Shown here: positions 7,002 to 14,999 of the stretch, one piece after another
How the letters are laid out: every line of letters begins with the position of its first letter
Numbering within the stretch: the first letter of the stretch is position 1
NCBI GenBank assembly: GCA_900545285.1
Contig: UQYK01000002.1
Span: 48,982 to 112,981, forward strand
Length of the DNA stretch: 64,000 nucleotides
Reading direction: 5' to 3'
Source of the DNA: an uncultured Ruminococcus sp.
GTDB taxonomy: Bacteria > Bacillota > Clostridia > Oscillospirales > Ruminococcaceae
The notes under the pieces: generated by a model
What the model saw: the letters and a program-made list of their open reading frames with translations, nothing else
What the model was told of the DNA's origin: nothing
The model's database searches: none
Made by a program: the position numbers and the translations under genes

Positions 7002-8330
7002 TTATGCGACAGAATTTACAAACATATCGTAGATGCAGCGGATTGCCTGTTCAAAGTCGGTACCCTTTACGGCAACGATAACATTCAACTCGCTGGAACC
7101 CTGGTCGATCATGCGCACATTGATTCTGGCGTGCGCCAGTGCTGCGAAGATTCGTGCTGCAACGCCCCGTGTCCGGCACATACCCCGTCCTACAACGGCA
7201 ATCAGCGCGATATCGTCTTCTGCTTCCAGCATATCCGGCTGTACCGCCTTTACGATCTCGGTGCGAATTTCTTCTTCCAGACCGTTCAGATGCTCCGAAT
7301 CCACAATGACAGTCATAGAGTCAATGCTGGACGGCATGTGCTCCAACGGAATGCGGTGTTCGGCCAGAATATTCAGTACGTCCCGGCAGAAACCGATCTG
7401 GCTGTTCATCATATCCTTGTGAATGCTGATGGAGGTAAAGTTCTTCTTACCGGCAATCCCGGTAATGGTGTAGGCAGAGAGCTCTTCCTCAGTGCTGTCC
7501 GGAACAATCATTGTGCCCGGCTCTTCCGGCGCATTGGTATTGCGAATGTTAATGGGAATACCAGCAGAGCGTACCGGGAAAATAGCGGCTTCATGCAGTA
7601 CAGAGGCACCCATGTAGGAAAGCTCCCGCAGCTCTGTATAAGTAATGGTGCGGATTACAGCCGGGTGCTCTACGATTCTGGGATCTGCTACCAGGAAACC
7701 GGAAACGTCTGTCCAGTTTTCATAGAGATCTGCCTTCACTGCACCGGCTACAATAGAACCGGTTACATCGCTGCCGCCCCGGGAGAAGGTCTTGACATAG
7801 CCGTCTGCGCCGCAGCCATAGAAGCCGGGGATCACTGCATTGGGCATATCTTCCAGACGCTTCCGCAGGGTTGCTGCTGTCTTTTCATCATCCAGCGCGC
7901 CGTTCGGGCGGAAAAAAATCACTTCTGCCGCATCAATAAACGGGAAGCCCAGATAAGCCGCAATCACCTTGCCGTTCAGATATTCTCCGCGGCTGGCCGC
8001 ATAGTCCTTGCCGGCACGCTTCCGGAAATTTTCTGCAATTACAGCGAATTCCTCTGCAAGGGACAATGTCATCCCCAGGCCGGAAATGATATCCTGATAC
8101 CGTGCCTGGATAGCTTCCAGCTCTGCCTGGAAAGAAAGTCCCTGTTCTGCCAGAGCATAGCATGCATAGAGCATGTCTGTTACCTTGGTGTCTGCGGAAA
8201 AGCGCTTTCCCGGTGCAGAGGGCACTACATACCGCCGCTGAGGGTCTGCCTTTATGATTGCAGCAGCCTTTTGAATCTGATTGGCATCTGCCAGACTGCT
8301 TCCGCCGAATTTTACTACTTTTGTCGCCAT
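7002..8330 (-). CDS. lysC: Aspartate kinase
   Basis: The 442-residue protein phosphorylates L-aspartate, the first step toward lysine, threonine, methionine and diaminopimelate. It begins MATKVVKFGGSSLAD (kinase nucleotide motif), has FSRGGSDVTGS in the catalytic domain and two C-terminal ACT-type segments from about residue 290 (TSISIHKDMM, IALIAVVGRGM). This is the monofunctional class, with no homoserine dehydrogenase part. No lysine riboswitch is recognisable upstream; a hairpin separates a strong purine-rich site from the ATG (8342-8370). Confidence 0.95.
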   Translation of the reverse strand: MATKVVKFGGSSLADANQIQKAAAIIKADPQRRYVVPSAPGKRFSADTKVTDMLYACYALAEQGLSFQAELEAIQARYQDIISGLGMTLSLAEEFAVIAENFRKRAGKDYAASRGEYLNGKVIAAYLGFPFIDAAEVIFFRPNGALDDEKTAATLRKRLEDMPNAVIPGFYGCGADGYVKTFSRGGSDVTGSIVAGAVKADLYENWTDVSGFLVADPRIVEHPAVIRTITYTELRELSYMGASVLHEAAIFPVRSAGIPINIRNTNAPEEPGTMIVPDSTEEELSAYTITGIAGKKNFTSISIHKDMMNSQIGFCRDVLNILAEHRIPLEHMPSSIDSMTVIVDSEHLNGLEEEIRTEIVKAVQPDMLEAEDDIALIAVVGRGMCRTRGVAARIFAALAHARINVRMIDQGSSELNVIVAVKGTDFEQAIRCIYDMFVNSVA

Positions 8331-8341
8331 AGCTGTATTAT

Positions 8342-8370
8342 GAGATCAGGGTTTCGATCTCTCTCCTTAC
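8342..8370 (-). promoter_or_regulatory. Hairpin between an SD-like site and the lysC start
   Basis: On the minus strand AAGGAGAG is followed by GAGATC-loop-GATCTC and then 11 bases to the ATG. Folding the hairpin would bring the distant SD-like site close to the start; no other good ribosome site is seen. An in-frame TGA upstream rules out a longer protein. Confidence 0.45.
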
Positions 8371-8566
8371 TAGAAATATTTGTGATCTTGTCAAAATCAC
8401 AGAAAAAACAAGAGATTCTTGCAATACACGCCGTACCGTGTCATACTATATTAGTATATGCGTTTTTTCGGAAAAAATCAATCGGAAAAACCGACAAATT
8501 TTTCAGGACTTTTTTCTGTGCTTTTAGTGAATACGCCTGTACTCGTGGAGCGGACACTGTGAAGCA
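8371..8566. other. Spacer upstream of lysC
   Basis: No gene. On the minus strand TTGACA (8389-8394) is followed after 16 bp by a weak -10. A near-palindrome ATACTATATTAGTAT lies at 8443-8457 and could be an operator. Confidence 0.35.
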
Positions 8567-8567
8567 G

Positions 8568-8608
8568 CAAAAAGAGCAGCCGATTTTTCAGTCGACTGCT
8601 CTTTTTTT
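8568..8608 (-). terminator. Terminator after the GH74 gene
   Basis: AAAAAGAGCAG and CTGCTCTTTTT flank a 16-base loop; the hairpin has A and T runs on both sides and lies 55 bp beyond the GH74 stop. Confidence 0.85.
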
Positions 8609-8662
8609 CTGTAATTTCAATTGATTTTCGTTCTGATTCCCGGTTCCGGGAACGCGCTTATT

Positions 8663-11452
8663 TTATGCATCCTGATATGGCAGCACATCAATGATCTGTG
8701 TCAGGAACATCAGCAGGGTGATTGCATCACTGCCGTTTACTTCGCCATTTGCATTGCAGTCTGCGTTGCGCCGTGCCTGATCATTCAGTGTAACCACGTC
8801 TGCCACCGCCTTGTTCAGCAGAACTGCATCCACCAGACCAACATTTCCATCCAGGTTGACATCTCCGTAAAGAATGCTGGAATCGGTTGTTCCGCTGCTG
8901 CTCGGCGTTGTTTCTGTTGCCGGCTCTATAGATGTTGCAGTTACATTTGAGGAAGTAACCGGCTTAGTAGTAGCAACCGTGCTTCCGGTTGTGGTAGTAG
9001 TGGTGGTTTTGGTTGTAGTAGTATTACTGGTTGTGTCAGTAGTAACCGGCTTCGGCGGATCACTGTTTTCCAGTGTTCCGACAACAATGCCGCATCCAAC
9101 AGTGGACATATATACAGTACCAAAGGTGTTCATATCACCAACCAGATAGTTCCCGTTACCGGTACCGCCGTACAGGTGGTTCTGGTTAATCAATACCCAG
9201 CTCTTGCCGCAGTCGGTAGAACGATAAACGCCTTCCGGATCAGAATCTGCCGGCTTGCCATACATATACAGGGTGTACGGATCGCCAGCCTTTTCTGCTG
9301 CGCCGTAGCCCATGGTCTTGCAGTAGCTGACATTGTCCATCTTGGTGACGGTTTTGCCGTAGTCGGTTACCAGATATGCACCATAGTAACCTGCGGCAAT
9401 GGCAAATGTGCCTTCATCCAGATAAGCGATACGGTACGCACCGTCGCACTGGTCGTACTGGCAAACGGTCTGGTTGTTCTTAAAAGTCTTGCCGTAGTCA
9501 TCGCTGACCATCAGGATGTAGCGAGCATCGGTGATATCGGCCTTCGGCTTGCTGTAGAAATAAGAGGAGTTGTAGTAATAGCCGTATGCATAGACATACT
9601 GCGGATTTTTTTCATCCACGCACATCCAGATGGTGCTGGACAAGCTGTCGCTGGTGGAAGCGGTGTTCCAGGTCTTGCCGAAGTCATCGGTATAAGCGAT
9701 CTTACCGCTGCTGCTGACCAGAATGCGGTAGGTGCCGTCCTCCAGCTGGTTGATGGCTGCCTTCGCACCGGAGCACGGAATGTTCGGCAGCTCCTGCCAT
9801 GTGGTGCCGTCTGTGGTGTAGTAGCCCAGTGCGCTGCCCTCAGACAGACGTACCATCACGTCCGGATTTGCCGGGCAGTATGCAATACCGGCAGTAGAAG
9901 CAGTGGTGCTGGTCAGCTTGTTCATGCTGGGAGTCAGCTGGGTTGCAGTGCCGTCTGCATTGTGATAGAAGCCGTCATAGTCACCGATGACCGAAACCGG
10001 ATCCTTGCCCGGACGGCTGATGAAGTCCAGAGATACCACTTCTTCAATGCCGTCTGCGGCAAAGCGAATGGTGGGGCATTCTGCCCAGGTATCCTCACAG
10101 GTGAAAACGCCGTTACCGGAAACCACCCAGAACTGGTCGCTGTTTCTCGGATCCAGTGCGATGCAGCCGGACCAGTGGATCGCCTTGTCCCGAATCCAGC
10201 TGTGACCGCCGTCCTGCAGGTAGTTTGCCAGCAGCGGGCCGTCCCAATATGCGGTGTTGCCCGGCGTGATCTCTGTCCAGGTCTCGCCGCCGTCCTCAGA
10301 CTTGAAGAACCGGTCACCCCATGCAATGGCGTTGCGTTCCCATGCATCTGCGGTCCAGGCCTGGGAGTACCACTGTGCGCAGGTGGTTGCCACCAGCTTG
10401 TTGGCATCCTTTGGATCGCTTGTCACTGCGCCGTAGCCCACATTCAGCTTTTTGGTATTGGTAACCACGCCTTCTGTCGGTGTGATGTCTTTCAATTCGT
10501 CCGTCTTGGGGTTATACTTGAATGCATAACCAGTGCCGCGGTCGAACATCAGGCCGTTGATATAGGTGATGAGCAGATTGCCGTCTGCGTCCAGATTGAT
10601 TCTGGAGGGCATCTGCTCGGTGGGCAGCTCTTCGCTCAGCGGCTTAAAGTCATCGCTTCCCACGTCTGCCACATGGAGATTTTCCTTGCCCTTGACGGAA
10701 GTGCCGACGTAGACCTTGCCGTCTGTAATTTTAATCGTAGCAATACCATTGACGTTCAGGTATTCGTCATCTGCGACAGATCTTACCATATGCTCTGTCC
10801 AGGTCGGCCATTTGATGCTGTATTCGAACAGCCCCAGCTTATCATAGCCCATGACCGGACTCCAGGTGTCGCCGCCGTCCTCACTCATAATGAGGGCAGA
10901 ATCGCCGGCAGTGGCATCGCCGCCGCAGTAGATGATATTCGGGTTGTCCGGATCCACTGCAATTGCCTCACCGGTCTGTCTGCCGTAGCCGTTGCCGTGT
11001 ACCTGAATCAGATCGGTAACGTCGATCTCTTCAAAGGTTTCGCCGGCATCGCGGGAACGGAAAATGACGGTTCGTGCATCGCTGAAATATGCACAGCCGC
11101 ACAGCAAATACAGGGTGTCGTCATCGTTCGGGTCAATGCACATGGCATCCACACTCAGGAAGCCCCGGTCTGCTTCGTTCAGGAAACCCAGCAGCTGCAC
11201 CCATTTTTTCTGTTCGTAGTCATAGCGATATGCGCCGCCCACGTCCGTCCGGGCATACATTTGGTCGTCACCAGTAATAATACCGGAAACAAATCCGCCG
11301 CCGCCGATATTCAGTGTGTCCCAATTCATGGAAGATTCCACGGATTCTGCCGCATTGGCAGCAAGCGGCGTAGTTACGCCGGCTGTTCCGATTCCAGTGC
11401 AGAGCAGTGCCGCCGCAGTCAGGACGGATAAAACTCTTTGCTTGTGATTCAT
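8663..11452 (-). CDS. GH74 xyloglucanase with Thr linker and C-terminal dockerin
   Basis: The ATG at 11452 follows GAAAGGGGAATTC; 929 residues. A signal peptide (about 1-35, ending ANAAES) precedes a twin seven-bladed propeller typical of family GH74 (about 40-770), with repeated Asp-box motifs such as SEDGGDTW, SRDAGETF and STDCGKSW. The N-terminal TDVGGAYRYD motif contains the Asp equivalent to a known GH74 catalytic residue; the second acid should lie near ALDPRNSDQFW. A Thr-rich linker follows, then a dockerin (GDVNLDGNVGLVDAVLLNK and a degenerate second loop). GH74 enzymes cleave the xyloglucan backbone. The dockerin should place it on a scaffoldin. It stands alone between a promoter and a terminator. 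Confidence 0.94.
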   Translation of the reverse strand: MNHKQRVLSVLTAAALLCTGIGTAGVTTPLAANAAESVESSMNWDTLNIGGGGFVSGIITGDDQMYARTDVGGAYRYDYEQKKWVQLLGFLNEADRGFLSVDAMCIDPNDDDTLYLLCGCAYFSDARTVIFRSRDAGETFEEIDVTDLIQVHGNGYGRQTGEAIAVDPDNPNIIYCGGDATAGDSALIMSEDGGDTWSPVMGYDKLGLFEYSIKWPTWTEHMVRSVADDEYLNVNGIATIKITDGKVYVGTSVKGKENLHVADVGSDDFKPLSEELPTEQMPSRINLDADGNLLITYINGLMFDRGTGYAFKYNPKTDELKDITPTEGVVTNTKKLNVGYGAVTSDPKDANKLVATTCAQWYSQAWTADAWERNAIAWGDRFFKSEDGGETWTEITPGNTAYWDGPLLANYLQDGGHSWIRDKAIHWSGCIALDPRNSDQFWVVSGNGVFTCEDTWAECPTIRFAADGIEEVVSLDFISRPGKDPVSVIGDYDGFYHNADGTATQLTPSMNKLTSTTASTAGIAYCPANPDVMVRLSEGSALGYYTTDGTTWQELPNIPCSGAKAAINQLEDGTYRILVSSSGKIAYTDDFGKTWNTASTSDSLSSTIWMCVDEKNPQYVYAYGYYYNSSYFYSKPKADITDARYILMVSDDYGKTFKNNQTVCQYDQCDGAYRIAYLDEGTFAIAAGYYGAYLVTDYGKTVTKMDNVSYCKTMGYGAAEKAGDPYTLYMYGKPADSDPEGVYRSTDCGKSWVLINQNHLYGGTGNGNYLVGDMNTFGTVYMSTVGCGIVVGTLENSDPPKPVTTDTTSNTTTTKTTTTTTTGSTVATTKPVTSSNVTATSIEPATETTPSSSGTTDSSILYGDVNLDGNVGLVDAVLLNKAVADVVTLNDQARRNADCNANGEVNGSDAITLLMFLTQIIDVLPYQDA

Positions 11453-11552
11453 GGAAAGAATTCCCCTTTCTGTATTCTGTAACAAAGACAGCCGGATCGA
11501 AACCAACTTCTGTCCCCTGTCCGCGCCATCCGCAGGCAGGAATCCGACTGCC

Positions 11553-11614
11553 GAAAATCCGTTTTCGCAGAGGAGCAATATTGCCCTTTTTGATACTGTC
11601 AAAAACGGATTTTC
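11553..11614 (-). promoter_or_regulatory. 13-bp inverted repeat in the GH74 5' leader
   Basis: GAAAATCCGTTTT (11553-11565) and AAAACGGATTTTC (11602-11614) are perfect inverted copies 36 bases apart, just downstream of the predicted promoter and so within the leader RNA. It could be a regulatory stem or a binding site for a looping repressor. Confidence 0.55.
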
Positions 11615-11632
11615 CCTTTTACGTTCTCACTT

Positions 11633-11661
11633 ATTATAGCACAGCATGTGTAAAATTGCAA
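11633..11661 (-). promoter_or_regulatory. Promoter of the GH74 gene
   Basis: On the minus strand TTGCAA (11656-11661) and TATAAT (11633-11638) are 17 bp apart. The implied leader is about 170 bases. Confidence 0.65.
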
Positions 11662-11728
11662 GAATGAAATAACTTTTTACGTGATATTTGTGCATATTGT
11701 CCCCGGCAGCCGGGCGTTTTACAGCAAC

Positions 11729-11745
11729 TTGCACAAATTGTGCAA
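11729..11745. promoter_or_regulatory. Perfect 17-bp palindrome, operator-like
   Basis: TTGCACAAATTGTGCAA is symmetric around a central A. It lies between the leftward GH74 promoter and the rightward VanY promoter (its -35 is 43 bp away), with a related TGTGCATATTGT motif nearby. Confidence 0.5.
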
Positions 11746-11787
11746 TAATGCACAGAATGTGTCCGAAACATTTGTTAAAATTGCCAC

Positions 11788-11816
11788 GTGACACCGGGCG
11801 GAAAGTATGGTATAAT
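11788..11816 (+). promoter_or_regulatory. Promoter of the VanY-type gene
   Basis: GTGACA (11788-11793) and TATAAT (11811-11816) with 17 bp between and TGG before the -10. Confidence 0.7.
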
Positions 11817-11935
11817 ACATCTTGATGTTACCGGTTTGTAAGAAATAGATCTCTTTTTGTAGGAAAGATTACATTTTGGAGAAAAAGCGAGAACGAAAAC
11901 GAAAAAGAGCAGTTCGGCTCAGAAAGGAACGCAAT

Positions 11936-12967
11936 ATGGCGAAACGATCAAAAGAAGGGTTCTGGGACAAGTTTTCCAGAACCGGTATCATACTCATTCT
12001 ATTATATGTCATGTTTATCATCCTTGGATTTGCAGTGCGGCTGCTGTTCTTCTCTGATAAAAAGCAGTCCAGCATCATTCCGCAAAACCAGGTGGTTGCC
12101 TCTGCGGAAGGCTCCTCTTCTGAAAAGACTGAAGCCAACAGCGAAAACAAAGAAGCAACCAATGCCAACATCCTGGAGTTAAAGACGGATAAGCAGTTTC
12201 TGGCAGTGCTGGAAGGCAATACCGGCTCCATTGCGGTGAATATGTCTACCACCGGACAGGCAGATGCCGGCGATCTGGTATGGAACAGCAGCGATGACAG
12301 CATTGCAACCGTAGACGATTCCGGCACAGTAACCGGCGTAAAGCAGGGCAGCTGTGACATTACAGTTGCTGTAAAGGGCAATGAAACCATCTCTCAGAGT
12401 GTTCCGGTAAAGGTACGCAAACTGGAGCAAAAGGACGGCTGCACCTATATTGACGGTATTCTGATTGTCAACAAGACCTATGGCCTGCCCTCCGACTTTG
12501 ACCCCGGGAAATTAGACGATACCGCAGCCGCAGAATTTGACAAGCTGAAAGCGGACGCGGCCGCAGAAGGACTGGATATCTATATTGGTTCCAGTTATCG
12601 GGACTATAATTATCAGGTAACCATTTATAACAACTACTGCAATCTCTACGGCTGGGAAATGGCAGATACCTTCTCTGCACGGCCGGGCTATTCTGAGCAC
12701 CAGACCGGCCTTACCATTGACTGCAATACCATTGATGATGCATTCGGTGATACACCGGAGGCACCTTGGCTGGCAGAGCACTGTGCCGATTACGGATTTA
12801 TTATCCGCTTCCCGGACGGCAAGGATAGCATCACTGGCTATAAATACGAGCCGTGGCATATCCGCTATGTGGGCATTGAAACTGCAAAGGAAATCAATGC
12901 ACTGGGACTGACTCTGGAAGAATATCTGGGTGTCAATTCCGAATACACCGGCCCCTGGGAGGGCTAA
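11936..12967 (+). CDS. VanY-family D-alanyl-D-alanine carboxypeptidase with Big2-like domain
   Basis: From the ATG at 11936 (AAAGGAAC site) the protein is 343 residues. A TTG at 11876 with its own AGGAAAG would add 20 mostly Lys/Arg residues and cannot be excluded. A single membrane anchor (about 14-42) is followed by a Ser/Glu tether, an Ig-like Big2 domain (about 85-165; DDSIATVDDSGTVTG) and a C-terminal VanY/DacB peptidase with SSYRDYNYQ, SARPGYSEHQTGLTID and EPWHIRYVG, which carry the zinc ligands and catalytic residues. It should trim the terminal D-Ala from peptidoglycan stem peptides outside the membrane. No vanRS genes adjoin, so housekeeping wall remodelling is likelier than glycopeptide resistance. 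Confidence 0.9.
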   Translation: MAKRSKEGFWDKFSRTGIILILLYVMFIILGFAVRLLFFSDKKQSSIIPQNQVVASAEGSSSEKTEANSENKEATNANILELKTDKQFLAVLEGNTGSIAVNMSTTGQADAGDLVWNSSDDSIATVDDSGTVTGVKQGSCDITVAVKGNETISQSVPVKVRKLEQKDGCTYIDGILIVNKTYGLPSDFDPGKLDDTAAAEFDKLKADAAAEGLDIYIGSSYRDYNYQVTIYNNYCNLYGWEMADTFSARPGYSEHQTGLTIDCNTIDDAFGDTPEAPWLAEHCADYGFIIRFPDGKDSITGYKYEPWHIRYVGIETAKEINALGLTLEEYLGVNSEYTGPWEG

Positions 12968-13023
12968 GGCGACTCCGCCCGGCGCATGCCGCCCCTTAAT
13001 TTTTGGTAAAAGGAAATATCATA

Positions 13024-13070
13024 AAAAAGCAGTACCGTACAGAGAAAAACCTGTGCGGTACTGCTTTTTG
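13024..13070 (+). terminator. Terminator between VanY-type and SDR genes
   Basis: AAAAGCAGTACCG and CGGTACTGCTTTT flank the loop; it can end both converging genes. Confidence 0.88.
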
Positions 13071-13101
13071 TATCAGTATGTTTTTCAAATCGCGGAAAAC
13101 G

Positions 13102-13902
13102 TTACGGACGCTGTCCCAGACCGCCTTCCAGCGTAATGGTTTCGCCGGTCATGTACTTGAAATCCGGAGAAGCCAGCTGAACGCAGACACGGCCGATTTC
13201 CAGCTCTGCATCTCCCAGATGGCCCACCGGCGGCATCTTGACATTCTTTTCAAAGGCATCCGGATACGCCTTCTGGAAGTTTTCCAGCTGAGAAGTCCAT
13301 GCCAGAGGGCAAACAATGTTTACATTGATGTTGTCTCTGCCCCATTCCGTTGCTGCAACACGGGTCAGGCCGCGGATGCCTTCCTTGGCTGCGGCATAGG
13401 CGCACTGTCCGAAGTTTCCGAACAGGCCGGCACCGGAAGCAAAATTGATCACAGATCCTTGCGTTTTCTTCAGATAGGGATAGCACGCCTTCATATAATG
13501 GAATGTTGCGTACAGGCCGGAATACATCGCCAGGTCAAACTGCTCTGTCGTGTGATCTGCCAGTGTTACACCAGAGGCCGAGGCCTGTGCATTGTTGATC
13601 AGCACATGAATATCACCGAATGTGTCTACAGCCTGCTTCACAACCTGTTCCACAACTGCTGCGTTGTCTGCGCCGGCATGTACATCTGCCTGCACCGGCA
13701 GAACCCGAATGCCGTACAGCCGTTCCAGTTCTTCCTTCGCGTCTGTGAGCTTCTGCACATTGCGTCCGGTAATGACCAGATTTGCGCCCTCTTTGGCATA
13801 GGCAGTTGCAATGCCGTAGCCGATAGAACCGCACCGGCCGTCACTGAGTACAGCTCTTCCTGCACCGGTAATGATCGCAGTCTTGTTTGTTAAGAATCCC
13901 AT
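13102..13902 (-). CDS. Short-chain dehydrogenase/reductase
   Basis: The ATG at 13902 follows GGGAAAGGAAG; 266 residues. It is a classical Rossmann SDR with NNAQAS near the NNAG position, Ser in NFASGAG and the YAAAK catalytic pair. The cofactor glycine motif is stretched: TGAGRAVLSDGRCGSIGYG, where a typical SDR has TGxxxGxG. The end LEGGLGQRP is typical of the family. Substrate is unknown; FabG-like annotations would be a guess. It is a single-gene unit upstream of a repeat-rich spacer. Confidence 0.88.
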   Translation of the reverse strand: MGFLTNKTAIITGAGRAVLSDGRCGSIGYGIATAYAKEGANLVITGRNVQKLTDAKEELERLYGIRVLPVQADVHAGADNAAVVEQVVKQAVDTFGDIHVLINNAQASASGVTLADHTTEQFDLAMYSGLYATFHYMKACYPYLKKTQGSVINFASGAGLFGNFGQCAYAAAKEGIRGLTRVAATEWGRDNINVNIVCPLAWTSQLENFQKAYPDAFEKNVKMPPVGHLGDAELEIGRVCVQLASPDFKYMTGETITLEGGLGQRP

Positions 13903-14029
13903 ACGTAAACTTCCTTTCCCGTTGTGCCGCAAAGCCGATACCGCACATTGGTACCCATTTTCTTTTTGCGGCCTGTTCGTTTTTGTTCGTTCTTTCTGGA
14001 AATGTGTCCTTATATTGTGCAATGCATCT

Positions 14030-14235
14030 GCTAAAAAAATGTGCATTTCGTTTTATAGGAGACACGCTCAGAGCGCGTCCCATAAAATGCTGGTGCGGAT
14101 TTTCGAGCAGAATTCCTGCACTGACAAGGTAAAAATTCGCAGGCGTACTTTCGTACGGCAAGATTTTTTCACGCAGTATGTGCAAAATTCTGCCGAAAAG
14201 ACGTGCATTTCGTTTTGTAGGGACACGCTCTAGTA
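14030..14235. repeat. Repeat-bearing spacer (candidate dispersed element)
   Basis: GTGCATTTCGTTTTATAG followed by GAGACACGCTC (14041-14070) recurs in near-identical form at 14203-14231 (GTGCATTTCGTTTTGTAG, GGACACGCTC), 162 bp apart in direct orientation. The first copy is followed by an inverted half (GAGCGCGTCCCATAAAA), giving a hairpin. A small CGTAC/GTACG hairpin lies between. No transposase is present, so it could be a MITE-like or REP-like element. Confidence 0.55.
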
Positions 14236-14317
14236 TACCATAAATTCAGAGAATTTGCAAGAAATATGATGGCGTTTTCCGCCGGCCAGATGGAATATGA
14301 ACATTTCCAGAAATCTC

Positions 14318-14346
14318 TTGACAATCCGGAGAAAACAGTGTAAAAT
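14318..14346 (+). promoter_or_regulatory. Strong promoter upstream of the rny leader
   Basis: TTGACA (14318-14323) and TAAAAT (14341-14346) with 17 bp between. It lies 654 bp before the rny start. Confidence 0.8.
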
Positions 14347-14352
14347 AAAAGT

Positions 14353-14999
14353 GTTGTATCAAAATACAAACGAGTTCCGGCAGGCTCTGCCGGAAACGCT
14401 GCGTTTTATCGTGTGCGTTTGGTTTTCTTTATGTATGCCGGAGGGATTTGTTCCGGCTTCTCTATACACAGACTTCTGAACCAGTTTTAGAAGATCTTTG
14501 GCAAATCCGGTGTAACAGTACCTGATTTTCTGTACAGATTTGCCAACACAATGACTCGGATATCAAAAGCTGCAACTCCGAACCTGCCGTATCCGATGGG
14601 ATAGATTTCAGCTGCATTTGTCTCCTTTGCCGGCCAGAAGGGATAGGGTGTCCAGTATGCACACCGGACACCGCTTCGTGCGCTGTTTTCGGCACATCTG
14701 CCGTTTCTCGTCCCATGGTTTTACGGGTATTATGCGGTCTGCTTTCTTTTTCAATTCCCGCAGACGCATCGGAACCGCCGCACCGGAACGATTCTTTCCG
14801 AACGGACAGAACGAGTTTTTTGAGAATATTTGATAAATGAATACGAGACGCACATACCGACTTCGGTAAAAACGCTGTTGTGTGAAAAGATAGACAAATC
14901 AGTCGAATCTTCCCTTTTCTCCGGCAGCTGTGCAGGCGCGAACAGTCGTGCTCTGCCGCCGGGCAAGGAAGGATTCCCATAAGGAGGTTGTGCAAGAAG
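14353..14999 (+). ncRNA. Structured leader or separate small RNA ahead of rny
   Basis: About 650 bases without a convincing gene follow a strong promoter. Clear stems include TTCCGGCAG/CTGCCGGAA (14375-14395), GCCGGA/TCCGGC (14437-14457) and TTGGCAAATC/GATTTGCCAA (14498-14546). It does not show the conserved cores of tmRNA, RNase P RNA or SRP RNA that I know. It could be a long 5' UTR of rny or an independent RNA such as a 6S-like species. A minus frame across 14462-15067 has no ribosome site or recognisable domain. Confidence 0.45.

Noticed and set aside
7901..8163. Minus-strand Cys/Arg-rich frame inside lysC
   Set aside because: An out-of-frame reading of the aspartokinase gene.
6987..8624. 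Plus-strand open frame of 545 residues
   Set aside because: Antisense to aspartokinase across its whole length; Cys/His/Ile-rich composition typical of a shadow frame.
8331..8662. Lysine riboswitch or T-box upstream of lysC
   Set aside because: Looked for the conserved lysine-riboswitch core and T-box sequence; neither is recognisable.
9176..11431. Plus-strand open frame of 751 residues
   Set aside because: Antisense to the GH74 gene; long only because the coding strand avoids certain codons.
11936..12967. Vancomycin-resistance operon
   Set aside because: Only the VanY-type carboxypeptidase is present; no vanRS, vanHAX or ligase genes adjoin.
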